A stretch of 64,000 bases of DNA from Galerina marginata (taxonomy: Eukaryota; Basidiomycota; Agaricomycetes; Agaricales; Galerinaceae). A model generated the notes under the pieces. The model made no database searches. It was not told where the DNA came from and worked only from the letters and a program-made list of their open reading frames with translations. The first letter of the stretch is position 1; each line of letters opens with the position of its first letter. This document shows, one piece after another, positions 1 through 11,193 of the stretch. The translations under genes and the position numbers were made by a program. The stretch is from contig JAECYW010000002.1 of assembly GCA_023014335.1 (NCBI GenBank), positions 992,001-1,056,000 on the forward strand, read 5' to 3'.

Positions 1-85
1 ATGAAGCAACAGGGGATTGCCGCATATCGTACGGGTCAAAATGAACAAAAGTCTCCTCGTTATCGATGTCAGTAGGGCTGCTCAT
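1..85 (-). CDS. 5' end of an unidentified gene (runs off left edge)
   Basis: An ATG at 85-83 opens a frame that reads without a stop to the window edge, about 28 codons beginning MSSPTDIDNEETF and continuing through VHFDPYDMRQSPV. The acidic, polar start fits a cytosolic or nuclear protein with a disordered N-terminus, and no signal peptide is visible. The next gene rightward lies on the same strand. Too little is present to name a family, and this could also be only the first exon. Confidence 0.45.
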   Translation of the reverse strand, partial: MSSPTDIDNEETFVHFDPYDMRQSPVAS

Positions 86-648
86 GGCTGCCTCGAGGCC
101 TGGCCGGCTGGGTGGTGGTGTTCAGATTGCGAATAATATGAAATACAGGATGTGAGAAGTAAAAGGGTAAGGGATGAAACGAGGAATCGACGATAAGACA
201 GACCTTGATTCACATTCTCAAGTCGCCTCTTGAGGATGGCTCTTGTCAGGTTCTGGCCAGATATGGGCTGTGACGCACGAGGCACGAGATCGAATCGCGG
301 CCAATCACGGCCCTCCCTCTACCCCACACCTGCGCCCATGTTTTCATGACATTTGCCAGCTGGCAGCCATCCGACAGCTTTTACACTGAAAATCTGGTCG
401 AATTCGAACAACATGCCCCCAGGTATATAAACATCTGCTCAGGATCACCAACTATATATGTAATAAAAATGTAACAAGGACAGCAACCCGAACGGTGGGG
501 ACAAAACGACAGCAAGACTAATTTGAAGCCACAAAAGCACGACCAATTAAGATAAAGCGCCAGGTGTAACACGCGGGCCAAAAAGGAAGTTATGATTATG
601 AATACAGACAGATACGGGGGATCGGGTGTGTTGTCGACGAAAGACCGT
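86..648. other. Intergenic stretch
   Basis: This lies between the stop of the YABBY-like gene and the start of the partial gene. It should hold the 3' untranslated region of the former and the promoter of the latter. A TATA-like run (aggtatataaacat) near 420-433 is the only notable signal, and its use is unproven. Short open frames here overlap on both strands and show no recognisable protein. Confidence 0.4.
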
Positions 649-1058
649 CTAAGCATTCTTCGGGTTGAGTTTGGAGGTTTTCCAGTTTGTGGTGGCCAGT
701 TTGAACCTACCAAATGGGGTCTCGTGAGTGAATTTGGGTTGATTGCTAAAAAGTATGACGTTCCGTACCTGTCCTTGTGCTGCATGTCCGGTTCGTCGTC
801 CTTGAGACGAGCCATCTCACTTTGCTGCATGGTCGCATCATCAGTGATGCATGTCCCTCACTCCATGAAAAACTGAGTGCTCACCATGAACTTGTTGAAC
901 GCTGAAAGTTTCTTTTTGGCGCCCCCACCACCAGTAGACTTGGCTGAAAGGAGAAGAGAAGAACGAAATGAGAACATCGACGGGGATCCACCCTAAAAAA
1001 ACTGACTTTTCTTGACCGGCTTTTCTGCTGCTGGCTTAGCGGCGGTTCGAGGAGGCAT
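649..1058 (-). CDS. Small YABBY-like/HMG-box-like protein (74 aa, 4 exons)
   Basis: Four exons (1058-1007, 943-885, 824-769, 706-649) join in frame to 74 codons with consensus gt/ag borders. The N-terminus is basic and Ala/Lys-rich (MPPRTAAKPAAEKPVKK), followed by a Gly stretch. The core SAFNKFMQSEMARLKDDEPD leads into DRFKLATTNWKTSKLNPKNA, the HMG-like helix pair of the fungal YABBY-type family (SAYNKFM...FKxAAxNWK). These are small nuclear proteins presumed to bind DNA; that role comes from the family and is not shown here. The exons are too short for a simple ORF scan, so the gene is easily missed. The domain assignment is firm, the function is not. Confidence 0.82.
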
Positions 1059-1967
1059 CGATGTCAATGGTGAGAGACTATCGCAGGGGGGACAAAAAAA
1101 CGAGGACGCGTCGTTTTTTTCGCGTATGGCAAGGGGACGGCGAGCGAGAGGCTGACGGAAGAAGAATGGAAGAGAATTTCAGCGCCGAGCACGAAACAAA
1201 AATGGGACAACAAAACTCACAGCAGGCAGCGAACTATCGGCAGACAGAAATGCGAGGGCTGGGATGTGGGTGCAGGAAAAAAGGTTCAGATATGCATTTT
1301 GGTTCAAGCTGACGGAACTTATACTTACGAGGCCATTCAAATGACAGGACTTCGATCGTGCATTGAGGACCCCTGATACCTCCCCGCATGTCGCTCTCTG
1401 CCGAACCACCTTCTCCTCACAATCTGTGTGAATAACAAGGCCACTTTGCAAAGAAACTTATTCGACATCTTCATTGCAAGGCCGGAAAGCCCTCAACGTT
1501 TTCTGACTGTTCACCTCCCCAAAATGTGCAGAAAAAATCGCTATCTATAAACCAGGAGTGGCAGGGGTAATTTCCTTGGGCATTTCAGGACCCCGTGCTT
1601 ACAGAAACGTTACTTCAGTTGCAACACGTTGATTCCACTCTCATTTTACAGACTAAAACATTCAACAACGACAGGGTGTCCTTCTGAATGTGATTCGCCA
1701 TCAAACTTGTTTCTTCAGTTGAGAAGGAAATTACGAAAGAGCCATCCCGAGGGTGCTTGGGGTACTTGTGACGGAGTCGGCCAAACAAAACAGACGCGTC
1801 GCGTAACGCAATCAGGAACGTGGATCTGGATCACAGCCAATCCATGGAGGGAGCCAGGCGCCAGGCTCCTACCATGTGGTTTCACCTGTGAGAACCAAGT
1901 ATTCGCGGAGTCAGATTTCTAGCATAGTGCAGGTATTATACGTCCCTACAAAACCCCCATGTCTTAC
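1059..1967. other. Intergenic stretch between VPS33 3' end and YABBY-like gene start
   Basis: About 900 bp with no convincing gene. It should contain the YABBY-like promoter and the VPS33 3' untranslated region. A 97-codon open frame at 1629-1922 on the plus strand has no recognisable family, no intron signals and ordinary composition, so I do not call it. Confidence 0.4.
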
Positions 1968-4673
1968 TTACACCGTCGCCGTCGTTGCATTGGGCCCTGC
2001 TTTCTGCCCCATCCCAGCTATGCCTTCTATTATAGATGCCCCACTAATGATACCCGTGGTAGCGATTAAGAAATTGCGTCCTAGACATTGATAAATCAGC
2101 CGAGCTTTTCTTCGTAACGGCGATGCCGCTTGCCTCGGTTCTGACGCCCGACCCATCGTAGAGCAGCAATTTCAGTATATGTACATCCTCCCAAGAAGAA
2201 AACCACAGTTGTGGTCGATATCTCGTGTGGCGACCCTGCAGTGCACAGCAGATTAGGATATATTGAAACCCGTCACTGAAAATTACTCACCCAGCGCTGC
2301 CAATGCTCCAGCGGGTACCGTGTTGTTGGACATTGTCTGTAAAATTTCAACAGTTTCACCTGGTATGGCGGCGACGACATCTTCAAATCCCTTCCATCCG
2401 ACAATAGGGTGTGCTTGGACTTTTCCTAAGGTTGATTTCTTCTGGTCGGCGGGATTGCTTGTCTCATTGCCCGCCTTGTCCTTCTCGGCTGGGTTGCTTA
2501 TGACCCCACCCTTCTGGGCTACACACTGAACGAGCCGAATGCTGATAGGAGCATAGCCAGAATAAACAAAGCTGATGTCATTCTCGACCTCATCAAGGGC
2601 TTCTGGATTATCATCGATAAGAAGGCGGAGCGATTTCCGCAGAGCTGCGTACGGATATCTCAAAGCAGCAACCGATGACGGCGTGGAAGGTGGAAGAGGA
2701 TTCGGCAATAATACGGCGAGGGATGGAGCAGACAAAGAAAGAAGCAACGGTAGATATTCGTATCCGTAGGACTGCAATTGGCATAGATCAGTAGGATTGA
2801 CATTTGTGGATTGAATAAACCGGACAAACTTGGAGGATCTCACGCTTGATATTTTCCAGGTTCTTGGCTTTGACGCCTCCTGCTGTCAAACTGGCAAGGC
2901 ACAATAATCGCAGAACGATCTGCATGTCAGCTCCCTGTGCTATCAGGTCCTCGATTGCGCTAAGTTGCGCAGTAACATCGTAAGAGGCCAGTAAATCTAT
3001 TTGGAATCAGCAAGGGTTTAGAGGCTAGAATCTCTAGCTTTACTTTGTTGGATCTCGAGGGATTTGTTAAATATCTCTGTCCTTGTAAGAGGGACGATCA
3101 TTTCCGACAGCCCAGTGTCTAGATGCAGTTCATGAAAATTCGATACCCACGAAGGAAATACTCACGAAGCCGAAGAGCCTGATGTTCTGTCTGTAGGCCG
3201 CCGAGTTTTCCAACAAAATCACGCAACTGAGCGACTGTCTTGCTTTGAAGATTAGTCTGATAAGTAATTGATTAGATTTCACCCATATATATATATTCTT
3301 TCAATCGAACCTTGTAGTCTTCATCCAATCGACGGGCCACTTTATTCAGTTTCTTGCCTACAGAGGAAAAGTTTAGGTCCCTCAATTCAGCAAAAAGAGG
3401 ATCTGTTGCTGTTGTCAGGTGGTGCTTTTTCTTAGCATCCTTTTTCACTGCAACAACTGGGATGGCATTTGCTCCCGATGGTGGTGAGGTCGAAGTGCTT
3501 GCAGTATTACTTGCTCCGGCCGTTGGAGGTGTCAACAAAGATAGCGGAAGCTCCACATGTGCTAGATTTTATAATTAAAAAGGTGAGAAGAACCGGAGGA
3601 ATATACTCACAGTTCTTAATCCCGATGAGCTCATCCACGAGGCCTTCGTATGTTAGTTGTGTGAGCAACGGCGTTATCATGTCGACTCTTCTGTCCAAAA
3701 TAATCAACGAATCGATTTTTGATGGGGACGACCGTGCATCTGAACTCGAGTTATTGCTCGCCTTGGGGGTTTGGCGTGTCAAAAGGGTTGCTAGACGCTG
3801 TAGTTTAATTAATGTGAATGATCGCCCAGATTCTGACATTGGTCGGCTAACCTGCGCATAGTCGCCTTTCCCGATTATTTGAGGATAGGGGCCAAATATT
3901 TTCTGGATAGCAAGCAAGGCTTGTGCAGAATCAAATACAATCGTCTCGTCTCCGTCCTACCATGTCAAGTTTAGATCTACACGCGGTAAGAAACATGCGG
4001 ATGCTCACTCACAACCCATAACTCTCTCAGCGTATTCTCGTGTTCGAGTGATATGACGTCGTCAGCTATGGGGATGAATTGCAGGTTATATGAAGATATT
4101 GCGACATCTCCGAGAACACCCTCTTCCTCCAGTATTCGAGAAACCAATGTCGACACCCGCGGTACCAACAGCAGAGTATAATTATGTTTCCGCGACTCTT
4201 TCGCATGTCTCTTGATGTGATCTTTGCCAATGTCAATCATTATAACGTACTGGCATGAGAACTGACCGACCAGCAATAATCTTAACATGCTTGATCCGCG
4301 GTCGACAGATATACACGATGTTGTTCGTCGAGGACGTCAACGGACCTGGCTCGAGCCAGAACATCTTGTCTACACCGTGGTGCTACTCCGAATGAAATCA
4401 TGCCCTTGGAGGGGCGGATGTCAAGTGGACTGACCTTCAACAACGAGACTTCGGTGACAAGGCCAAGGGGACCTGCTAAAGACGCGTCCAGAACAAGAGT
4501 TTTCGCGCCATTGACCTGGTTCCGAACTGCAGTTAGTCCAACCATTAACCGTCGAACAATATAGATAGACATGCTGAATTCAGAGCATCAACCAGGTCTT
4601 TCTTCGCTATCTCCTTAAGTATATTCACGTCTAGAGGTGTAGCTGTGCTTGAAGTATGCTCGCCAGAAGCCAT
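1968..4673 (-). CDS. VPS33: VPS33, Sec1/Munc18-type subunit of HOPS/CORVET
   Basis: This Sec1/Munc18 protein chaperones SNARE assembly at vacuole and endosome membranes. The first exon starts MASGEHTSSTATPLDVNILK at 4673. The second carries the family signature GAKTLVLDASLAGPLGLV, and later exons have LEPGPLTSSTNNIVYICRPR and LEEEGVLGDVAISSYNLQFI. LIILDRRVDMITPLLTQLTY (near 3650-3720) is the classic Sec1 box. SYGYEYLPLL and YSGYAPISIRLVQ near 2540-2780 fit VPS33 rather than SLY1 or VPS45. The C-terminus combines VFFLGGCTYTEIAALRWVG with IATTGIISGASIIEG and needs a GC-AG intron at 2133-2081. About ten exons and roughly 650 residues match the family length. Spacing to NTE1 upstream is under 300 bp. 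Confidence 0.93.
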
Positions 4674-4957
4674 TGTAAGAGGAAATCGGGCTTGATGTTA
4701 AGAGGTGCAACCACTTTACAGCTGATGACTGGTACGGTCCGGTGTTTGTCACCACCCTCTGAAATTAGCAAAGGAAGCTTATAAATGTGTAAAAGGTGCT
4801 ATTTATACAACAATGCTCTATAATTCAATGTGAAGGGTCCGATTTTCAAGTTATATAGGGTGTAAAAAGAAAAGGAGGACGGGGATTTTCAAAGCGGCGG
4901 ATCAAAGTATCAGCACAAAGGCTGGAACTCGAAGTAATCAAGGTTTAATTGAGCCTG

Positions 4958-7900
4958 TCAGATAGAATTCCGGCGAGCGCTCCTCCCTTTATTTCTTCCT
5001 GAGATGTGACCATCTTTCCCTCCGATGACGGCTGAAGGTAGACGGCCATCTTCCTCAAATTTCTCGAGAATATCCATGGCAGCGTGGTATCCCTTTTTCA
5101 CTATTTCCTCGAATTTGCCAAACTGAAGGGTCCCATACTATAGAAGGACATCAGAAGTTTTATAAGCGAAGATTGGCAAGTACGCACCTCTTGAACTGGC
5201 ATTTGGATATAAAGACAATTCTTGGCTACTTTAGCTTGTTCCAATGTATTCACACTGGAAACACTGAAAATAAAACCTGATTATTTGTATACACCCCGCG
5301 ACAAGCATGACCACTTACTATGCAAGGCGACTTTGAATTTCCGGTATTGCAGGGACATTCCTTGCATTGGAGAATGGGTTCCACCTGTTAATCAAGAGCC
5401 ACCACCCTGAAATTGTATCTCCGAAATTTCTTGGGGAGTTGTCATCGATCTATTCAAAAAGATGGTATCCTCAAAAGCCTTTTCGCTCTACCAAACGAGC
5501 CCACACTTACTGAGCCAACGTCTGAGGCGAAGATGTAGCTTGCACCCATGGAACTCATCGCTGCCACCTAAACCAATGTCAGGTTGAATCAGAAGCAACA
5601 ACACAATCAAGCATACTGGTAGATTATCGACTGAAACTTCTGTCAGTCTCGCTTTTAAAGATGACCAGAGTCAGGAAGCTTACTGTAGCCACCATCGACC
5701 AGCAATCTGCCGTTGTCACATAGCGGGGGGAGAAGACCAACCAACGTCATCGATGCCCCTTGAATATTATGAGCCTTTATGTATGATACAGTCGAAAAAG
5801 AAATTCACGAATAAACCGCCAGGCATAGCCGGTTTCATGGATTTCCATGCGGGAGGTGATGATGTTCGTTGTATTGCAGAAAAATGGCAACCACATATCT
5901 TCGATATGGAGGTCGTAAAAGGCCTAGCAGCCGGTCAATGTAATGAAGGTGCCAGAGTTAATAAAATATTACTTTATACAATGAACGATTGAATTCGTGT
6001 CCCTAAAAAAAGCCGGTTAGACTGGAATTGAAACAGCTTTGAAATATAAACAGACAGTGGTATAAGCCACTATAGGGTAAGTGACATCAGAAAGCATTCT
6101 CCAGATGTTGCCCATCCGTCCGCTAAATTGTTTTGCCCTGCCTGTGCTTGAAATGAGGTCCCCTTCGCGAGCATATAGTCCGCCAAGGAACGCCCCAATG
6201 CTTGTGCCTGCACAAATAAATTAACACTGATTAGAACCCATTGTATAGCAAACAAACCAGCGATATGATCTATCGGTATCCCATATTCCTCCAAAGCACG
6301 TATAAGACCCTAAAGGAAGGGAAAGCGATCAGTATGTGTCTAGAGATGAGGATTCAACAGCAACAGAAAACGACAAACAAGGTGAGCAATCCCACGTGCC
6401 CCACCACCGCCGAGCACAAGGCCAATAGATCTCCCGCAAATCCTTCTCGCCAACCGGGAGAAATCATTGATATGAGGAAGGCGTTGTGGCCTAACATCCG
6501 TTGTGCCACGGCGGTACTTTTGAATCTCATTCTGAACTTTGTCCTTCAAATTTTTCAGGGCTGTAACCGCGTCCGGGTCCTTTGGAATAACAGACTTGGG
6601 GATAGGTACAACAAGACCCTGATAATAACAATGATCAAAGATTGAAGGTGTTGCAGAAGAATCCTCTTACTGGCAGTTCAATATGAATATGGTGATGAAC
6701 CCATGGCCGGTTCTGTATGCCCATGTCAACAGCATGAAAAAAAAGATCCATAAAATAAATCACCTTCAACCACTCACGAGTAGTACCTGGAGTGACAAGA
6801 CGGTCAGGATGAAGGAGGACAAGTTCTTTGCGAGCAGTAGTCTTCATAGAGAGCAGCAGGCGCTCATATTCACCAATTGACGGGTCATCCCCCATGCCGA
6901 CAACCATAACACAATCTGCCTATTCATACGTCCGGACCATGAGGCCATTTTCCAAAACAAACAAAATCAGCCCACCTGGCGTATGCAGGTTTGTGTCCAG
7001 GAACTGTTAACTGGGGAGTCTGCGACGTAAAGTACGGTATGAAACCTTTGCTCCTGATCAGCAAGCCAGCCTGCGGACTATGGACCTTTCATCAGAATAG
7101 AACCAGCCAATGAAACTGGGAACCATGCCTTGAGTTTTCCCATTCGGGTGAAGGCATGCCGGCCAAGCTGATTGGCGATGATGGACTGGTTGAGGTACAA
7201 AGTAGATGCACCAATACCCTCCAATGCGGATTGTAATTTCCTCGAGAATGCGTCCACGGGAACGTTACGAGATACGGGTAAAACCGCAACAGTCTTGAGA
7301 TTGGTGTTGTTATAACCAAGTTCTGCTCCAGATTTGCCAGACATTCTCTGCTGTCCCGTCGACGAATTGTCGACCTCGTCCCTCACACGAGAGGCGATCA
7401 TTCGTAACAATCTTAGCGACCAAAGTTATACTTATAGAAGCTTTTCAAAGATGAAAACATACTGTGCAGTTGTTTGTGGGTTCCTAGAGAGAAATTCAGT
7501 TCGTCAGGAATTTATCGGTCAAGTTGTGACATACCGCGCGGATATGGCGTTGAATAAAGTTTGTGGCATTCTAATGAGCTCGGTATCTCGGATAGCATGT
7601 ACCGTGTTTCTCCGAGGTGAACTTGTGATTACATCGAGTTCTCCGACGGTATCGCCTTGACCATATTCGCCTACAATAGTGACTTCTCCATTTTCCGATT
7701 CCGTTATTGCTCGAAGACGCCCATTGATCACAATGTAAAAGCTATCACTCGCGTCATGGGGACGCCATAAAACTTGACCGGCATTCACTTGCATCCAATC
7801 CAAAGAGGCGTCGATATGTAAAACTAATGAAGAGGTCAGGAAATCGACTAACAATGCAACAACGAAGGTCACCGTACCAAGAGGCGAGAGCATTGAAATA

Positions 7901-10689
7901 AGGCGCTTGGCCAGAGTAAGAAGGACTATTGGCCGTTTTTCCAGGATTCGTTCAAGTGCAGGTAATGGCAGGAACCCAACATATGTGTCAGTCTTCGCTT
8001 TGATGTCGACGTATGAAGCGGTATTACAAAGAGAGGCTAAATAGAAAAAAACGTCAAAATGTTACGCCAATGCCAGGCTGGATAAATCCTTGCCTAAATA
8101 ACCAGCAATACCGCCAGGTTTAACTGTAAAAAGCAATTTCTGTAGAGATCGTTGTTTGTCAGAGTTAATGGTCCTCCAGGGTTCTGATTCTGTGGGTTCT
8201 GGTTCCGACCCAGGACGAGGTGTCTTTGGAACTGTCGGCGGGGCGTCTTTGCTGGGATCCCCAACTGGAAGGAGTATATCCAAAAAACCCTCAATAACAT
8301 AGAATAGACCTATAAGCACATTAGTATGGTGAAACCAAGGAGTAATATTATTACTCTTACCAGTGTTGAGCTCTCCCGCCTTTGCCAAAGTCGACCCAGC
8401 GGCATAGAACAATATTTCCACCTCATTGTCCAAACCACTGAGATTATTACTAGACGACGTAACAGACGGTCCAGTGGCAGTCGATACGTCGTCACCAAGG
8501 TCAAGTAGTGAAAGAGAACCAAATGGAGAGTTGAAAGTACTACCAGCTTTGCGATAATCTGACGGCGGGGATGCAGGCGATTCCTCGACGGATTCGCTGC
8601 CACTAAAAGGTGGCTGCAATAATCCAATAGATTTAGCGATGCACGACATCACTTCTTCTCGAAGATCGAAATCATCGACAGACCAGCGAGATGTTCGCTG
8701 ATGGCTGGTTGACTTTCCACCTTCGCCGTCGTCGAATGAGTTTAAAGGTAATCGAGGTGTGTTTAAAACGCTAAATGAACGGCTCAGGGGACGGAATACA
8801 TCGTTTGCGCTTCCCTTGGGGACGAGCAAGTCTCCCGCCTGAACCATATGCCTGGACGATTTTCCTGACGATTTTCCTGGTTTTGCTAACGATGCTTTAC
8901 CCTGATTTTTGTAGAATGAGGGCTTAATTGGAATTGAGTTGTCAAAAATAGTCCCTAAAGAGGCAGTTGACGCATCCCTTGAAGTGGATCTTGAGGTGGA
9001 GAGGGGTGACATAGTGCTTCGGGAGGATGGCGACTGAGTAAAGCTGAAATAATCACTTTCCGACTCAGGAGTACTCGAACTTGCTCCGTCGAACCGGTGC
9101 CGGAGATACTGAAGACCGCCGCCCTCGTAAAAAGACGGTGGAAGGGGATGGCAAGCAATATCGTTGATAGCCTTTTCCGTTCGGAGGACTTCGCTGGTCA
9201 AGCCCAGGTATTTATGCGCCGCGTTGAATGTTACACGAGAAAATCTTGTGAGGATCACTATAAGCAATGTCAGACGAAGACTGGGTGCAAGCATTGAAGT
9301 ACCTACGTACCTTGCACGATATGCCCAGTGGCTTTCGGGAATTTCTTTGTAAGCCGACGAAATGCCTCTGCCGGAATCACAGCGAGAGTAGTGTCAACAG
9401 TTGCTCGAGCAACAACACCTCTGTGTACCTGCGTTGGGCGGCCGCTCCTCGCACGACGCAGAGGTGGAGTGGTAGGCCCAGATATAGAATCGTCGTTGGT
9501 TGGTTGTTCAGACGCAGCCCGCGAAGGAGGCCTAAATCCATGAGCATGAACAGTGGATGTCGTCGATGAAACAGAAGATCGACGAGGTGGTCTATGCGAA
9601 GCTTTCGAGGATCCGAGGTCGAATGGAGGAACATCCGAGTTCGCTCGTCTCGTCCGATTGCGCATGGAAGCTGAAAGACCCTCGTCAAATGCAGTCATGT
9701 CATCTAAAGAAACGTCAGGATATTCATCTTGCCAGCTCATTTGAACGTCCTCCGTAAATAAACTGAGGATTGTGAAAAGACTCGATAAAGTGCCACCACT
9801 TCCGACTTCGTTGAGCAATTGGTACCCGTTCATGTCTTCATCGTCCCATGAGCTGGACTGGACCTCCGGGGAATGACCAGTCTGGGCAAAAACTTGAACA
9901 GTGCCTTCCACGACGCAATAAAAGCTCTTGTCCTGATCTAGAGACAAACTATCACCAGCGATCAGCCTTCTTGTTTGCAGATGACGCGCAAGTTCATGAA
10001 AGACCTATTCATCCGTTGAAGCATAGAGGGCGAACTGATAAACAGCGAACATACGGGTTTCTCAAGCTTAATATACCAACGTGTCAGAAAAGGGTGTTAG
10101 ATAAAATAGATATCGACTCACAAATCCGAACACTCTAACTGCTTGCAGAAAGTCGTCGAGGTAATTATGGAAGGTGGGAGGCGGGTCTAAAATCACAGCC
10201 GTTGAGTAGATATCCGAGCTCCAAAAAATCACACCGACCTGTGCCAATGTTAACGTCTGGATGAAGCTCGTTGACATCTGGCTTAACAAGTGGCGGTTCC
10301 TTGAGTTGCATGTAATCGTTAAGATATTTGAATCTAATCCAATAATTCAAGGCAATAGCTGAACATATGAATAGGATGGCGAAGTTCCAGAAATCGAGCT
10401 AGAACACGATTAATCAACCCAATGATTTAAAACAAAAGGGACGGAACACACCGTCAGCGTCATGGAGTACGACAATACGGCATACATGAACCGCGGAATG
10501 GTAATGGTCACGAATGCAACGAGCGACTTGGCCCATGAGAGTAGCCACACTTTAAGGACAGAACTGGCATTAGGTTACGGCGACAATTCAAGGATTGACA
10601 CAGAACGTACAAATAACCCAGAAACACGCCGACACTAAGGAGACCAGAGGGTGGCGGTCAATAGACTCGGTGAGGACATCGGCGTCCAT
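4958..10689 (-). CDS. NTE1: NTE1, patatin-type lysophospholipase with cNMP-binding domains
   Basis: This endoplasmic-reticulum serine esterase deacylates phosphatidylcholine and lysophosphatidylcholine (neuropathy target esterase family). Order from the N-terminus: [14 protein letters not shown] and [19 protein letters not shown] membrane segments; a first cNMP-binding fold ([19 protein letters not shown], near 9900); a long Ser-rich linker (8.5-9.7 kb); a second fold ([18 protein letters not shown], near 8290); a third ([17 protein letters not shown], near 7720); then the patatin domain. The oxyanion loop is [14 protein letters not shown] (near 6400), the nucleophile is in GTSIG (Ser codon 6202-6200), and the Asp is in LLVDGGYS (near 5690). 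The tail is basic ([14 protein letters not shown]). I chose Met 10689 because it begins the conserved MDADVL...RHPLV stretch. An in-frame Met at 10842 would add 51 residues. Many short introns. Confidence 0.95.
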
Positions 10690-11193
10690 GTTGTGCGGGA
10701 TACTGTGCCAAACGTTTCTGGAGGTTGGCAGGTGTACGCCTGGTGTTAGAAGTTGATCACCTGCGGATAGTAGTATATAGATGGTATCTATAATGAAAAT
10801 TGGAGGTAATGTAGTAATGCAGCAGGTGAACGGAGAGGGCAAAGAGAGGATTGATGATCGGAATATCAGGTCCGGTTCCTGTTCACAGCCATTTTCTATG
10901 ACGTAATCTCATTATCAGTCATTTTTGGTCCAACCATCAACTTACAAGCATATCATAATTAGCGAGGGTTACTCTGACTCCAAGATATACAGTACACCAG
11001 ATGAAAAAGACAGCTGTCCTCAATTGAATTTAGAGAGTTTATGTCGCCAACCCACAAACTGGGGGACACACGTGCATGTGTATATACAAAGTTATGCCGT
11101 GTATTTCACGCTCTACTTACAACTTGAATGATCCTTCGAGGTCCCCGTGGCACTAGCCGACGCTAAGGGTGTCCGCCGTTGTTCAACGCACAT
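10690..11193. other. NTE1 upstream region and lyase 3' end
   Basis: About 500 bp between the NTE1 start and the stop of the lyase gene. It probably holds the NTE1 promoter and leader and the lyase 3' untranslated region. An in-frame extension of NTE1 to 10842 is open but poorly conserved in character. No other signal seen. Confidence 0.4.

Noticed and set aside
10690..10842. Longer NTE1 N-terminus from Met 10842
   Set aside because: The frame is open, but the added 51 residues show no conserved character, while the stretch beginning at 10689 does.
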